Of a DNA stretch of 64,000 bases, positions 44,097 to 52,272 are shown piece after piece. A model generated the notes under the pieces. The model worked only from the letters and a program-made list of their open reading frames with translations, made no database searches and was not told where the DNA came from. The stretch is from NCBI GenBank assembly GCA_934402315.1, contig CAKRTS010000006.1, forward strand, positions 78,442-142,441. The letters run 5' to 3'. The position numbers were made by a program, and so were the translations under genes. Within the stretch, counting starts at the first letter, position 1. The number at the start of each line of letters is the position of its first letter. The stretch comes from an uncultured Acetatifactor sp. Lineage in GTDB: Bacteria; Bacillota; Clostridia; Lachnospirales; Lachnospiraceae.

Positions 44097-45419
44097 ATGA
44101 AAGCAAAATCCAGACATCCGCTCGTCGTCGGCACCTTCATCCTCACAATCACGGGAATCCTGTGCCGCATCATCGGCTTTTTTTACAGAATCTACCTGTC
44201 CCGCCTGTTTGGCGAAGAAGGCATGGGACTGTACCAGCTTCTCAGCCCGGTACTGTCACTGTCCTTCTCCCTGACAGCGGCAGGGTACCAGACTGCCATC
44301 TCCAAGCTGGTCGCAGAACAGTCCGCGAAGTCGGAGACCCCGTCCCTGCGCCCTCTGGCGGCAGGCTTAAGCATCTCCCTCCCGTTGTCCCTGCTCTGCA
44401 ACGCCGGCATCTACTTCGGCGCTGAATTCATTGCCGCCAGCCTGCTACGGGAGGCGCGGACTGCGGGGATGCTGCGCATCCTCTCCTTCTCCGTCCCCTT
44501 AAGCGCTGTGCACTCCTGTGTCAACGGCTATTTTTACGGTGTCAAAAAAGCCGGTATACCGTCTGCTTCCCAGCTGTTGGAGCAGCTTGCACGGGTCGGC
44601 TGTGTGTTTCTCGTCTCCGGCCAGGCTCTCCGCGCGGGCCAGACACCGTCCATCAGCGTTGCCGTGCTCGGTCTTACCCTCGGAGAGCTCTGCTCCATGC
44701 TGTTCTCCCTCGCTGCCGTGCAGCCTGCCCGCAGCCGCGTTCCCGCCCCGCTCTCCTCCGGGCTGTACCGCAGCCTTCTCGCCATGGCGCTTCCGCTCAC
44801 CGCAAACCGCATCGTCCTCAATCTCCTTCAGAGCGTGGAGGCCGTCTCCATCCCCTCGATGCTGCGCGCCTACGGCTATGACAATATCACCGCCCTGAGC
44901 GTGTACGGCGTGCTCACCGGCATGGCGCTCCCCTTTATCTTTTTTCCCAACGCCCTGACCAGCTCCGTCGCCGTTCTGCTGCTCCCCGTGATTTCCGAAA
45001 ATCACGCGCTGGGAAACCGGAAGATCGTCGCACAGACTACGATCAAAACCGTAAAATACTGCGGACTGATGGGCTTCTGCTGCATGATCGGTTTTCTGCT
45101 CCTCGGAAACTGGGCGGGCTGCACACTCTTCAAAAGCCCGCTCGCCGGGTATTTCATTACCACCCTCGGCTTCATCTGTCCGTTTCTGTACCTTGACACC
45201 ACACTGTCCAGCATTCTGCAGGGACTCGGCAAGGCAGGGCAGATCTTTTTCATGAATGTCGTCTGTCTGCTGATCCGTCTTGCCTTCGTCTTCCTCGCCA
45301 TTCCGCGCTTCGGCATCCGCGGCTACCTCTGGGGACTGCTTGCAAGCCAGCTGACCCTCGGCGTCCTCTACCTTGTATGCCTGTACCGATTTCTGAAAAA
45401 AGAGACACCGGCTGGTTAA
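44097..45419 (+). CDS. SpoVB-like polysaccharide flippase (MOP superfamily)
   Basis: The 440-residue product has about 14 membrane segments with a typical SpoVB/MurJ-like start: GTFILTITGILCRIIGFFYRIYLSRLFGEEG (given by its place near residues 11-41), then GLYQLLSPVLSLSFSLTAAG. The family exports lipid-linked cell-wall or spore-cortex precursors. I take ATG 44097 as the start because the in-frame TTG at 44055 adds no conserved sequence; the ribosome site is weak. The stop overlaps the shared terminator with the convergent gene. Confidence 0.87.
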   Translation: MKAKSRHPLVVGTFILTITGILCRIIGFFYRIYLSRLFGEEGMGLYQLLSPVLSLSFSLTAAGYQTAISKLVAEQSAKSETPSLRPLAAGLSISLPLSLLCNAGIYFGAEFIAASLLREARTAGMLRILSFSVPLSAVHSCVNGYFYGVKKAGIPSASQLLEQLARVGCVFLVSGQALRAGQTPSISVAVLGLTLGELCSMLFSLAAVQPARSRVPAPLSSGLYRSLLAMALPLTANRIVLNLLQSVEAVSIPSMLRAYGYDNITALSVYGVLTGMALPFIFFPNALTSSVAVLLLPVISENHALGNRKIVAQTTIKTVKYCGLMGFCCMIGFLLLGNWAGCTLFKSPLAGYFITTLGFICPFLYLDTTLSSILQGLGKAGQIFFMNVVCLLIRLAFVFLAIPRFGIRGYLWGLLASQLTLGVLYLVCLYRFLKKETPAG

Positions 45420-45440
45420 TCCCAACCGATGCCCCTTTTT
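45398..45440. terminator. Bidirectional terminator between convergent genes
   Basis: GACACCGGCTGG (45404-45415) pairs with CCAACCGATGCC (45422-45433) with G-U pairs. TTTTT follows on the plus side and TTTTTT on the minus side. It lies within the 3' coding end of the SpoVB-like gene. Confidence 0.8.
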
Positions 45441-45820
45441 CAGAACTTCTGTATCACAATGCCATCCGCATTATTCTCGATCTGCAAATTTCTTGAACTG
45501 CCGACGAAATACTGATACTGTTGAAGAACCTTATCCTTCCGCATATCGTCAATCGCCTTTTCCACACCCAGCGAACGGATGTCGCTGTCCTTTCCGAGAT
45601 AGCCGAAGCTCTCCTTTTTATTGAAGGTTATGGAAATATCTTCAAGCTGCGCATCCTTCCGTACGACCGGTGCAGCGACATGGGTGTCTGCCACCGGCAG
45701 GCTTTCCTCGCGGATGACTGCATCCGGTCTGACATTCTGCTCTATTCCCGTCTCGGAAACATTCGGCACTCTGAAGTTTCTTAACAGCCCGGCATAATCA
45801 TTGATTCCGCCGATTCCCAT
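45440..45820 (-). CDS. Small protein of unknown function
   Basis: The 126-residue product is charged and soluble (MGIGGINDYAGLLRNFRVP...FNKKESFGYLGKDSDIRSLG...QYQYFVGSSRNLQIEN). The middle alternates Asp/Lys, with no signal peptide or cysteine motif. AGGTGAGTACATG-like upstream sequence (GGGAGGTGAGTAC) supports the start. I cannot place it in a family. It lies between the SpoVB-like gene and nrdR. Confidence 0.75.
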   Translation of the reverse strand: MGIGGINDYAGLLRNFRVPNVSETGIEQNVRPDAVIREESLPVADTHVAAPVVRKDAQLEDISITFNKKESFGYLGKDSDIRSLGVEKAIDDMRKDKVLQQYQYFVGSSRNLQIENNADGIVIQKF

Positions 45821-45882
45821 GTACTCACCTCCCGCTTTTATCTTTCATAAAGTATATCGGCGATATTTCACGCGGCATAACC

Positions 45883-46332
45883 CTATTTCAGCATTTTTTT
45901 CAATTCATCCATAAAGGTATTGACATCCTTGAACTCCCTGTAAACAGAGGCAAAACGGACATAAGCAACCGCGTCCAGATCCTTCAGCTTATTCATCAGG
46001 AGCTCACCGATCACACGGCTGGAGATTTCCTTCTCCTCCCTGTTCATGATCTCGTTCTCGACCTCGTCTACCAGACCCGTGATCTGCTGGGCGCTGACCG
46101 GTCTCTTATGGCAGGCTCTGAGCACCCCTGCCTCGATCTTGGATCTGTCATAGGTCTCGCGGTTATTATCCTTTTTAATAATGATCAGAGGAATCGTCTC
46201 TATTTTCTCATAGGTCGTGAAACGCTTTCCGCATTCATCACACACACGTCTGCGCCGGATGGAATTGTTATCCTCCGCAGGTCTGGAATCGATTACTCTG
46301 GTATTTTCATGATTACAAAAAGGACATTTCAT
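45883..46332 (-). CDS. nrdR: Transcriptional repressor NrdR
   Basis: The 149-residue regulator of ribonucleotide reductase genes has the zinc ribbon CPFCNHENTRVIDSRP...CDECGKRFTTYE and the ATP-cone domain (IIIKKDNNRETYDRSKIEAG by its position near 49-68). No nrd gene is in the window. It lies just downstream of ylmC, as often seen in clostridia next to sigG. Confidence 0.97.
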   Translation of the reverse strand: MKCPFCNHENTRVIDSRPAEDNNSIRRRRVCDECGKRFTTYEKIETIPLIIIKKDNNRETYDRSKIEAGVLRACHKRPVSAQQITGLVDEVENEIMNREEKEISSRVIGELLMNKLKDLDAVAYVRFASVYREFKDVNTFMDELKKMLK

Positions 46333-46399
46333 CTTTCATCCCCTCTTTCTGGTAAATATGACTAAAAACGTCAGTTATTTAATTGTAAATTTAACATAT

Positions 46400-46633
46400 T
46401 CAACAGCGGATGTCAACCAGAATGATGTCCGGCCCTATCTGGCAGATATCCTTAAACGGGATCACAATATTCGGTTCACAGTTCAGAAAGCTCAGAATCC
46501 TGTTATTGCCCGGAACCATGATCTTACAGATGCATCCGCTGCACGGGTCAAATTCCAGATCGCACACCTTTCCCAGCTTCTTGCAATCCTTTACGTTGAT
46601 GACATCCTTACATTTCAGCTCTGAAAACAGCAT
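46400..46633 (-). CDS. YlmC/YmxH-family sporulation protein (PRC-barrel)
   Basis: The 77-residue PRC-barrel-like product has FSELKCKDVINVKDCKKLG, VCDLEFDP and IVIPFKDICQIGPDIILVD. YlmC/YmxH genes normally adjoin sigE and sigG in spore formers, as here. Function is unclear. It is divergent from sigG with about 180 bp between their starts. Confidence 0.9.
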   Translation of the reverse strand: MLFSELKCKDVINVKDCKKLGKVCDLEFDPCSGCICKIMVPGNNRILSFLNCEPNIVIPFKDICQIGPDIILVDIRC

Positions 46634-46734
46634 CGCTCATCTCTTCCTCTGACCTTTTTTTACAATATATGTCTGCCTGTGACCGGTGAGAACACACAGC
46701 CTTCGTCCTGGTCGAAAAATCACTCCGGCCTGCG

Positions 46735-46763
46735 GAATAATTTTCTTTCGCAGGTACATACTA
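46735..46763 (+). promoter_or_regulatory. sigG: SigG-type promoter upstream of sigG
   Basis: GAATA (46735-46739), 17 nt, CATACTA (46757-46763): a full match to the forespore SigG pattern GMATR - N17-18 - CATHHTA. The predicted start near 46770 gives a 47-nt leader. It implies autoregulation of sigG. Confidence 0.65.
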
Positions 46764-46816
46764 CCACTATCCGTTCAGAAATTCACAGGCGCAAAGAGCG
46801 CAGAAACGAGGAGCAC

Positions 46817-47596
46817 ATGACACAGGGTAAGGTTGAAATCTGCGGAGTGAACACATCCAGACTTCCGCTGTTAAAGTCAGAAGAAAAAGAAGCTCTGTTC
46901 CGGCAGATCGAGGCTGGTGACACAAAAGCCAGAGAAACTTATATCGAGGGAAATCTGCGTCTGGTGCTGAGTGTCATCAAGCGCTTTTCCTCCAGCAACG
47001 AAAATGTTGACGATCTGTTCCAGATCGGCTGCATCGGACTCATCAAGGCGATCGATAACTTCGACTCTTCCTTGAATGTCAAGTTTTCCACCTATGCCGT
47101 TCCGATGATTATAGGTGAGATCCGGCGTTTCCTGCGCGACAACAGTAGCATCCGCGTTTCGCGCTCCCTGAAGGACACTGCCTACAAGGCAATTTACGCA
47201 AGAGAGACCCTGACGAGACGCAACCTGAAGGAGCCCTCCATCGAAGAGATCGCTTCGGAGATCGGTGTCGCAAAGGAAGACATTGCCTATGCCCTGGACG
47301 CGATCCAGAATCCCATGAGCCTGTACGAGCCGATCTTTACCGACGGCGGCGACACCCTCTACGTCATGGATCAGATCAGCGACAAAAAAAATAAGGAAGA
47401 GACGTGGGTCGAACATCTCTCCCTCAGTGAAGCAATGAAAAAATTAAATTCCCGCGAGCACGAGATCATCTCCCTGCGCTTTTTCGAGGGCAAAACCCAG
47501 ATGGAGGTCGCCGAGGCGCTCGGCATCTCCCAGGCGCAGGTCTCAAGGTTAGAAAAAAATGCGCTGCGGACAATGCGCGGCTATCTGACAGGCTGA
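46817..47596 (+). CDS. sigG: Sporulation sigma factor SigG
   Basis: The late forespore sigma factor has 259 residues from ATG 46817 (GAGGAG just upstream): MTQGKVEICGVNTSRLPLL is the diagnostic SigG N-terminus. Region 2 has NLRLVLSVIKRF, DLFQIGCIGLIKAIDNFD and FSTYAVPMIIGEIRRFLRD; region 4 has GISQAQVSRLEKNAL. The frame is open upstream to 46679 but those codons carry the promoter. Compared with Bacillus, sigG is in the opposite orientation to sigE and separated from it by vanZ and a small ORF. Confidence 0.97.
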   Translation: MTQGKVEICGVNTSRLPLLKSEEKEALFRQIEAGDTKARETYIEGNLRLVLSVIKRFSSSNENVDDLFQIGCIGLIKAIDNFDSSLNVKFSTYAVPMIIGEIRRFLRDNSSIRVSRSLKDTAYKAIYARETLTRRNLKEPSIEEIASEIGVAKEDIAYALDAIQNPMSLYEPIFTDGGDTLYVMDQISDKKNKEETWVEHLSLSEAMKKLNSREHEIISLRFFEGKTQMEVAEALGISQAQVSRLEKNALRTMRGYLTG

Positions 47597-47609
47597 AGCT
47601 AAGGCGCTG

Positions 47610-48146
47610 TCACCGCCGCCCTGCCGCCTTCCCGATCAGCCGAGCCAGCCAGAACAAAATCCCGCCGAGCAGTGCGCCGAGTGTATTTGTCAGAATATCG
47701 TCTATCTGGAAATAGCCTCTCCCCGTCACCAGCTGCATCAGCTCAATTCCGAAGCTGGTGACTGCCCCAAGGAGCAGGCAGCGCCAGACTGTCCCTGTCT
47801 GACTGAAATTCCATCGATACAGAAAACCATAAGGAATGAAAAGCAGAACATTTTCAACCACAAACGCATTGTTTCTCTTATTGATTCCCCAAGTAGAAAA
47901 AAGTTGCAGATCCATCGCACCGGATCTGCTCCCATTCTCCCTTGATAAAAACGTGATGACCAGCATCACCGCTATATAGATGCAAAACAACATGACCGGC
48001 AGCCGTTGCAGCGCAGGCTTCTGATGTCTCTTCTGTGCACTGTCAACGAGCTTTAACACCGCAAATGCCAGCGGCACCCCGATCAGTATGCCCCACGGAA
48101 GATAGCGCAGCGCATACATCATATCCTCACATATATATTTAAACAT
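47610..48146 (-). CDS. VanZ-family membrane protein
   Basis: The 178-residue protein from ATG 48146 (AGAGGAG 6 nt upstream) has about five membrane segments, with NAFVVENVLLFIPYGFLYRW and SFGIELMQLVTGRGYFQIDDILTNTLGALLG (the hallmark VanZ second half, near 128-160). Some VanZ proteins confer modest teicoplanin resistance; here no van genes are nearby, so that role should not be assumed. It is coupled to the small gene upstream and convergent with sigG. Confidence 0.93.
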   Translation of the reverse strand: MFKYICEDMMYALRYLPWGILIGVPLAFAVLKLVDSAQKRHQKPALQRLPVMLFCIYIAVMLVITFLSRENGSRSGAMDLQLFSTWGINKRNNAFVVENVLLFIPYGFLYRWNFSQTGTVWRCLLLGAVTSFGIELMQLVTGRGYFQIDDILTNTLGALLGGILFWLARLIGKAAGRR

Positions 48147-48157
48147 GAAAAACTCCT

Positions 48158-48463
48158 CTATTTGTAGCTGTCCCAATGCTCACCGGCGTGCTCCCATCTC
48201 TCCTTCTCCTCAAAAAGCCTGTCGTTCATCCACGCAACAGCATCCGTGACGCCATCCTCGTCAAACGTAAACTCGGCTCTCTCCTTCTCCTCATCGGCAG
48301 TGGTAAAAAAATTAAAGGGCTCCGGCCATACCGTACAGCGCAGCTTCTTTCCGCCCTCTTCATCCTTCACACCCTCCAGACGGTAGCGCATACCCTGGTG
48401 GCATCCGGTATATTCTGTCTTTTTCAGGTATTCCATGGAAAGAATGTCTTCTCTGTTAATCAT
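48158..48463 (-). CDS. Small acidic protein of unknown function
   Basis: The 101-residue product is soluble and acidic (MINREDILSMEYLKKTEY, RCTVWPEPFNFFTTADEEK, FDEDGVTDAVAWMNDRLFEE). It reads like a small stand-alone domain but I cannot name a family. A GGGGAGGGG site precedes the ATG. It is followed within 11 bp by the VanZ-family gene, and sigE lies upstream. Confidence 0.75.
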   Translation of the reverse strand: MINREDILSMEYLKKTEYTGCHQGMRYRLEGVKDEEGGKKLRCTVWPEPFNFFTTADEEKERAEFTFDEDGVTDAVAWMNDRLFEEKERWEHAGEHWDSYK

Positions 48464-48534
48464 ATAGCCCCTCCCCTATCCTTTACAGTATACCCCATGA
48501 ATATACCTTGTTCAAGCCCAAAGCGTATGACAAT

Positions 48535-49284
48535 CTAAATATAGGTGCTCATCTCCTTTTTCAGCTGGCGCATGATCTTTTTCTCCAGTCTGGAAATGTA
48601 TGACTGGGAAATGCCGAGGAGCGAGGCAACCTCCTTCTGCGTCATCTCCTGTCCCTCTCTGGTACCCAGTCCGAACCGGAGATTCACGATCATTTTCTCC
48701 CGGTCAGACAGCTTGCTGACCGCCCCCAGAAGGACCTTCCTCTCCGCCTCATTCTCAATGTCCCTGTAGATCACATCCTCATCCGTTCCGAGAATGTCCG
48801 ACAGAAGCAGTTCATTTCCATCCCAGTCCACATTGAGCGGTTCGTCCAGCGACACCTCCTGTCTGGTTCTGCTGTTGCGCCGCAGATACATCAGGATTTC
48901 GTTTTCAATGCACCTCGACGCATAGGTTGCCAGCTTGATATTCCGCTCCGGCTTGAAGGTGTTGATCGACTTTATCAGCCCTATGGTTCCGATGGAAATC
49001 AGATCCTCGACCCCGACACCGGTGTTATCGAACTTCTTCGCAATATAGACGACCAGTCTCAGATTGTGCTCGATCAGAATTGCCTTTGCCTCCGCATCCT
49101 CATCCGTTCCCAGGTCACTGATTACACGGCTCTCCTGCTCCAGCTCCAGCGGCGGCGGAAGCACCTCGGCTCCGCCTATGTAATGGATCTCTCCTCTTCT
49201 CCCGAAGAGAGCTTTCTCCCGACGTACCATTTTAAAATGCATTTTTCCCGGTAGCGCAACTTTTAATATCATTGTTCCTCTCAT
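48535..49284 (-). CDS. sigE: Sporulation sigma factor SigE (pro-form)
   Basis: The early mother-cell sigma factor carries a pro-sequence of about 35 residues ([20 protein letters not shown]) followed by the cleavage-region [12 protein letters not shown]. Region 2 has [34 protein letters not shown] and [37 protein letters not shown] is diagnostic. Region 4 has [15 protein letters not shown]. The start is ATG 49284 or ATG 49272; both have GAGG-type sites. Its 5' end overlaps the spoIIGA coding region by up to 53 bp, implying coupled translation. Confidence 0.97.
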   Translation of the reverse strand: MRGTMILKVALPGKMHFKMVRREKALFGRRGEIHYIGGAEVLPPPLELEQESRVISDLGTDEDAEAKAILIEHNLRLVVYIAKKFDNTGVGVEDLISIGTIGLIKSINTFKPERNIKLATYASRCIENEILMYLRRNSRTRQEVSLDEPLNVDWDGNELLLSDILGTDEDVIYRDIENEAERKVLLGAVSKLSDREKMIVNLRFGLGTREGQEMTQKEVASLLGISQSYISRLEKKIMRQLKKEMSTYI

Positions 49285-50119
49285 TCTGCCTCTTCTCAGG
49301 CTTTCCCCTTTTTCCTTCTGTCAAAACACGGGGATTGATTATCATTTTTACAGATTCAGCCTCCGGCGTGCCTGCCGACGATATTTCTTCGGGGCTTACC
49401 GCGACGTACACATCATGAACCACCTTGCACACTCCGTCCGTCTCCACCCGCAGCTCCGGCAGAAGATACCCCTCCAGAATCCCGTGCCGCCTGCCGATGC
49501 TGTGATAAGGAATCGCTCTGTAGCCTTGTCCTCCGCTCCCCCAAAGGCTTCTGAACACCTTTTCTTCGACTATGGATACCGGCTTCCCGCTGATCGGTTC
49601 CACAAGCGCGTTCCCCGAATCGATCAGTGCCGCAACCTTGACGCTCGCGCCCTCTCTGGCAAGCGTCACCTGACAGACTGCGTTTTCCTGCCGTGTCTGT
49701 GCGTGAAACCTTCTCCAGAACAGCAGAAAGATTCCTCCCGCCGCCATCAGCCCGGAAGCGCTTGTCAGCACCCCCTCCGCGAACCGGAAGTAGCGGATCA
49801 GCAATAACAGCACGCCGCCCATGCTAAAGGAGAAAAAAAGCATTTTCTCTGTCAGCTTCAGAAAGCTTCTCATACTCCTCACAGAAAATGTGATGGGCAG
49901 CATCAGCAATGCCGCAGCCGCCCCAAGCAGCAGCTTCCACGGCAGCGCTATTCCGATGACGAAAAGCAGCAGATAACTTCCCGCTCCGAACAATGCCCCG
50001 GCAAGGAGCCGCCACGGCACCGCGGACGAAAGCGTGCTGTGATCCACCAGCATCAGCAGGTAGAGATTCATTGTGAAGTTAATTAAAAACAGACTGTCTA
50101 CATAAAGTTCATAATGCAT
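49232..50119 (-). CDS. spoIIGA: Sigma-E processing peptidase SpoIIGA
   Basis: The membrane protease activates pro-SigE. The 295 residues from ATG 50119 contain about five N-terminal membrane segments ([20 protein letters not shown] onward) and a cytoplasmic aspartic-protease-like domain with catalytic Asp in [16 protein letters not shown] and [19 protein letters not shown]. The ATG at 50119 has AAAGGATG upstream and lies just after the predicted transcription start, whereas the ATG at 50137 would lie at or before it. The last codons overlap sigE. Confidence 0.95.
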   Translation of the reverse strand: MHYELYVDSLFLINFTMNLYLLMLVDHSTLSSAVPWRLLAGALFGAGSYLLLFVIGIALPWKLLLGAAAALLMLPITFSVRSMRSFLKLTEKMLFFSFSMGGVLLLLIRYFRFAEGVLTSASGLMAAGGIFLLFWRRFHAQTRQENAVCQVTLAREGASVKVAALIDSGNALVEPISGKPVSIVEEKVFRSLWGSGGQGYRAIPYHSIGRRHGILEGYLLPELRVETDGVCKVVHDVYVAVSPEEISSAGTPEAESVKMIINPRVLTEGKRGKPEKRQNERNNDIKSCATGKNAF

Positions 50120-50141
50120 TGGCTTCATCCTTTTCATAATG

Positions 50142-50209
50142 ATTATAAGGGCATGCCCCTATGGAATTTGTCAAAAGGAGTCTGAATGCCGACTTATTTC
50201 TTCGACAAA
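50142..50209 (-). promoter_or_regulatory. Spo0A-type spoIIG promoter with two 0A boxes
   Basis: On the minus strand a consensus TTGACA (50169-50174) and a consensus TATAAT (50142-50147) are separated by 21 nt, too far for normal SigA use but close to the 22 nt of the Bacillus spoIIG promoter. Perfect 0A boxes (TTTGTCRAA) lie at 50167-50175, overlapping the -35, and at 50201-50209. A perfect palindrome gggcatgccc fills 50149-50158 of the spacer. Confidence 0.75.
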
Positions 50210-50243
50210 AAAAGCTGCACAGAACAATGTCTGTACAGCTTTC
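50205..50243 (-). terminator. ftsZ: Terminator of the dcw cluster after ftsZ
   Basis: AAAGCTGTACAGA / TTCTGTGCAGCTTT with loop CATTG runs into a T7 tract 28 nt after the ftsZ stop. The T tract continues into the upstream 0A box of the spoIIG promoter. Confidence 0.88.
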
Positions 50244-50270
50244 TTACATACCTTATGCTTTTTCTGAACA

Positions 50271-51455
50271 CTATTTTCTCTGAAGGAAATCCGGAATCTT
50301 TAAGGTCTTCTCCTCTACCGAGCTTCTGATGTCAACCGGCTTCTGAATTCCCGGTGCAGGTCTCTGCGTCGTCTGCTGTGTGGGCTGTGTGCCGCCTGTC
50401 GGCGGGATATTCACGCCCTTCATGGAAGTGGGTGTGAGATGGGAGGCAGGCTGTCTGTACGCAGTTCCGGCACCGTATCTGGGCTGAACTGTCGAATTTG
50501 CAGACACATCCTCCAGACCTGTCGCAATGACAGTGATCGTACAGCTGTCGGACTTCGTCGCATCATACATTGCGCCGAAAATAATAGTAATGTCCTCACC
50601 CGCAAGATTCTGGACATAGCTTGCCGCATCATTGGCATCCGCAAGCGTAATATCTCCGGATACGTTGATGATGATATGGGTCGCCCCGCTGATCGTCGTC
50701 TCCAGAAGAGGGCTCTCAACTGCCATTTTAACAGCCTCAAGCGCCTTGTCATCGCCCTTTCCTTCGCCGATTCCGATATGTGCAATTCCCTTGTCCTTCA
50801 TGACCGTCTGAACATCCGCAAAGTCAAGATTGATCGTCGTAGGTACATTAATCAGATCCGTAATTCCGCGCACTGCCTGCTGGAGAACCTCGTCCGCCTT
50901 CTTGAGGGCTTCGGGCATCGTCGTGCGTCTGTCTACTATTTCAAGAAGCTTATCATTCGGAATAACGATAAGTGTGTCCACATTTTCCTTGATGCGCTCG
51001 ATACCGTTGAGGGCGTTGACCATACGTGCCTTCGCCTCAAAACGGAAAGGCTTTGTCACAACGCCTACCGTAAGGATACCCATCTCCTTCGCCAGCTTTG
51101 CAACCACCGGTGCCGCACCGGTTCCGGTACCGCCGCCCATTCCACAGGTGACAAATACCATATCCGCACCCTTGAGAGCGGCAGAGATCTCCTCCGTGCT
51201 CTCCTCGGCAGCCTTCTCGCCAACCTCGGGCTTAGCTCCCGCTCCAAGTCCCTTCGTCAGCTTCTCACCGATCTGCAAAAGCTTCGGAGCCTTACAGAGC
51301 TGCAATGCCTGCTTGTCCGTATTTACCCCGATAAAATCTACTCCACCAATCTGTTCATCAATCATTCTATTAACAGCATTATTACCTGCACCACCAATAC
51401 CGACAACTATGATCTTGGCTGCAGACTCAGCGTCATTCGTCTTAATCTCAAGCAA
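50271..51455 (-). CDS. ftsZ: Cell division protein FtsZ
   Basis: The tubulin-like GTPase forms the division ring. Of 394 residues, the core has [16 protein letters not shown], the signature [11 protein letters not shown] and [14 protein letters not shown] Pro/Gln/Thr-rich linker leads to the C-terminal tail KIPDFLQRK that binds partner proteins. ftsA is absent from this cluster. It closes the dcw operon and is followed by a strong terminator. Confidence 0.98.
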   Translation of the reverse strand: MLEIKTNDAESAAKIIVVGIGGAGNNAVNRMIDEQIGGVDFIGVNTDKQALQLCKAPKLLQIGEKLTKGLGAGAKPEVGEKAAEESTEEISAALKGADMVFVTCGMGGGTGTGAAPVVAKLAKEMGILTVGVVTKPFRFEAKARMVNALNGIERIKENVDTLIVIPNDKLLEIVDRRTTMPEALKKADEVLQQAVRGITDLINVPTTINLDFADVQTVMKDKGIAHIGIGEGKGDDKALEAVKMAVESPLLETTISGATHIIINVSGDITLADANDAASYVQNLAGEDITIIFGAMYDATKSDSCTITVIATGLEDVSANSTVQPRYGAGTAYRQPASHLTPTSMKGVNIPPTGGTQPTQQTTQRPAPGIQKPVDIRSSVEEKTLKIPDFLQRK

Positions 51456-51543
51456 AGGTATGTCCTCCTTCTAACCTAATCTGAACTCATATAAACTATC
51501 ATATAATTATTTCTTGAATTTAGCAACCATTTTCTGAAAAAGT

Positions 51544-52272
51544 TTATTCGGGCTTGAACGTGTATCTGCCATCCCCTTCCGACTGTGTATTCATCTGCAA
51601 AGTGCCCTTTTTTCCCTCCAGACTCGGAAGCAGCTCCGGCAGGAGCATCAGCTTGTCCTCCATGGCAAGGCTCTCGCCTCCCAGCGCAACCTTCACCTCC
51701 CCGAAGTATACCGTGACCTCGCCCGCACGGTTAAAATACAGCTTGTCCGCCTTCAGTTCGTACTTGTTCAGAAGCTTTGTCACATTCAGTATCTTGTTGA
51801 AGATGTCCTTGTCCTCCACCGGAAGCGCCTGCCCCACCACGACATGGTCAAATTTCAGCCCCGTGACCTGCGGCACTCCCGCTGTCCGGATGCTGGAGCT
51901 CTCCACCACATAGCCATCCTTGTCAAAATACATATAAGTGTCCATGAACCGGACATAGCCGGTCAGAACCTTCTCGTAGACAATGATCTTGATCGTGTCC
52001 GGCGCAAGCACCTTCACGTCCATCGTATCGACAAACGGAACGCCTTCAATGCCCTTGTTCCGGTATTTCAGCGAGAGATACAGCGAATTGTCTCCCAGAA
52101 ATCCGCTCATGACAATGTCCTTGATCTCGTCCTCGGTATAATGGACATTTCCCTCCACATACACGGTGCTCACCGTGTATGTGGTCTTTATATAGTAGCC
52201 ACCGCCGAGCAATATGACTGCAAGCACCGCGATGACCAGCAGTATCACGCCAAACTTCTTCCTCTTATACAC
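51544..52272 (-). CDS. ftsQ: Cell division protein FtsQ/DivIB
   Basis: The 242-residue bitopic protein has a short basic N-terminus, a membrane segment at 8-28, a POTRA domain (STVYVEGNVHYTEDEIKDIV, IKIIVYEKVLTGYVRF) and a beta domain. It overlaps murA by 8 bp. It acts with FtsL and DivIC-type partners to activate septal synthesis. Confidence 0.93.
   Translation of the reverse strand: MYKRKKFGVILLVIAVLAVILLGGGYYIKTTYTVSTVYVEGNVHYTEDEIKDIVMSGFLGDNSLYLSLKYRNKGIEGVPFVDTMDVKVLAPDTIKIIVYEKVLTGYVRFMDTYMYFDKDGYVVESSSIRTAGVPQVTGLKFDHVVVGQALPVEDKDIFNKILNVTKLLNKYELKADKLYFNRAGEVTVYFGEVKVALGGESLAMEDKLMLLPELLPSLEGKKGTLQMNTQSEGDGRYTFKPE

Noticed and set aside
47610..48146. Glycopeptide resistance locus because of VanZ
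   Set aside because: No vanA/vanB-type ligase, vanH, vanX or regulators are nearby; VanZ-domain proteins are widespread.
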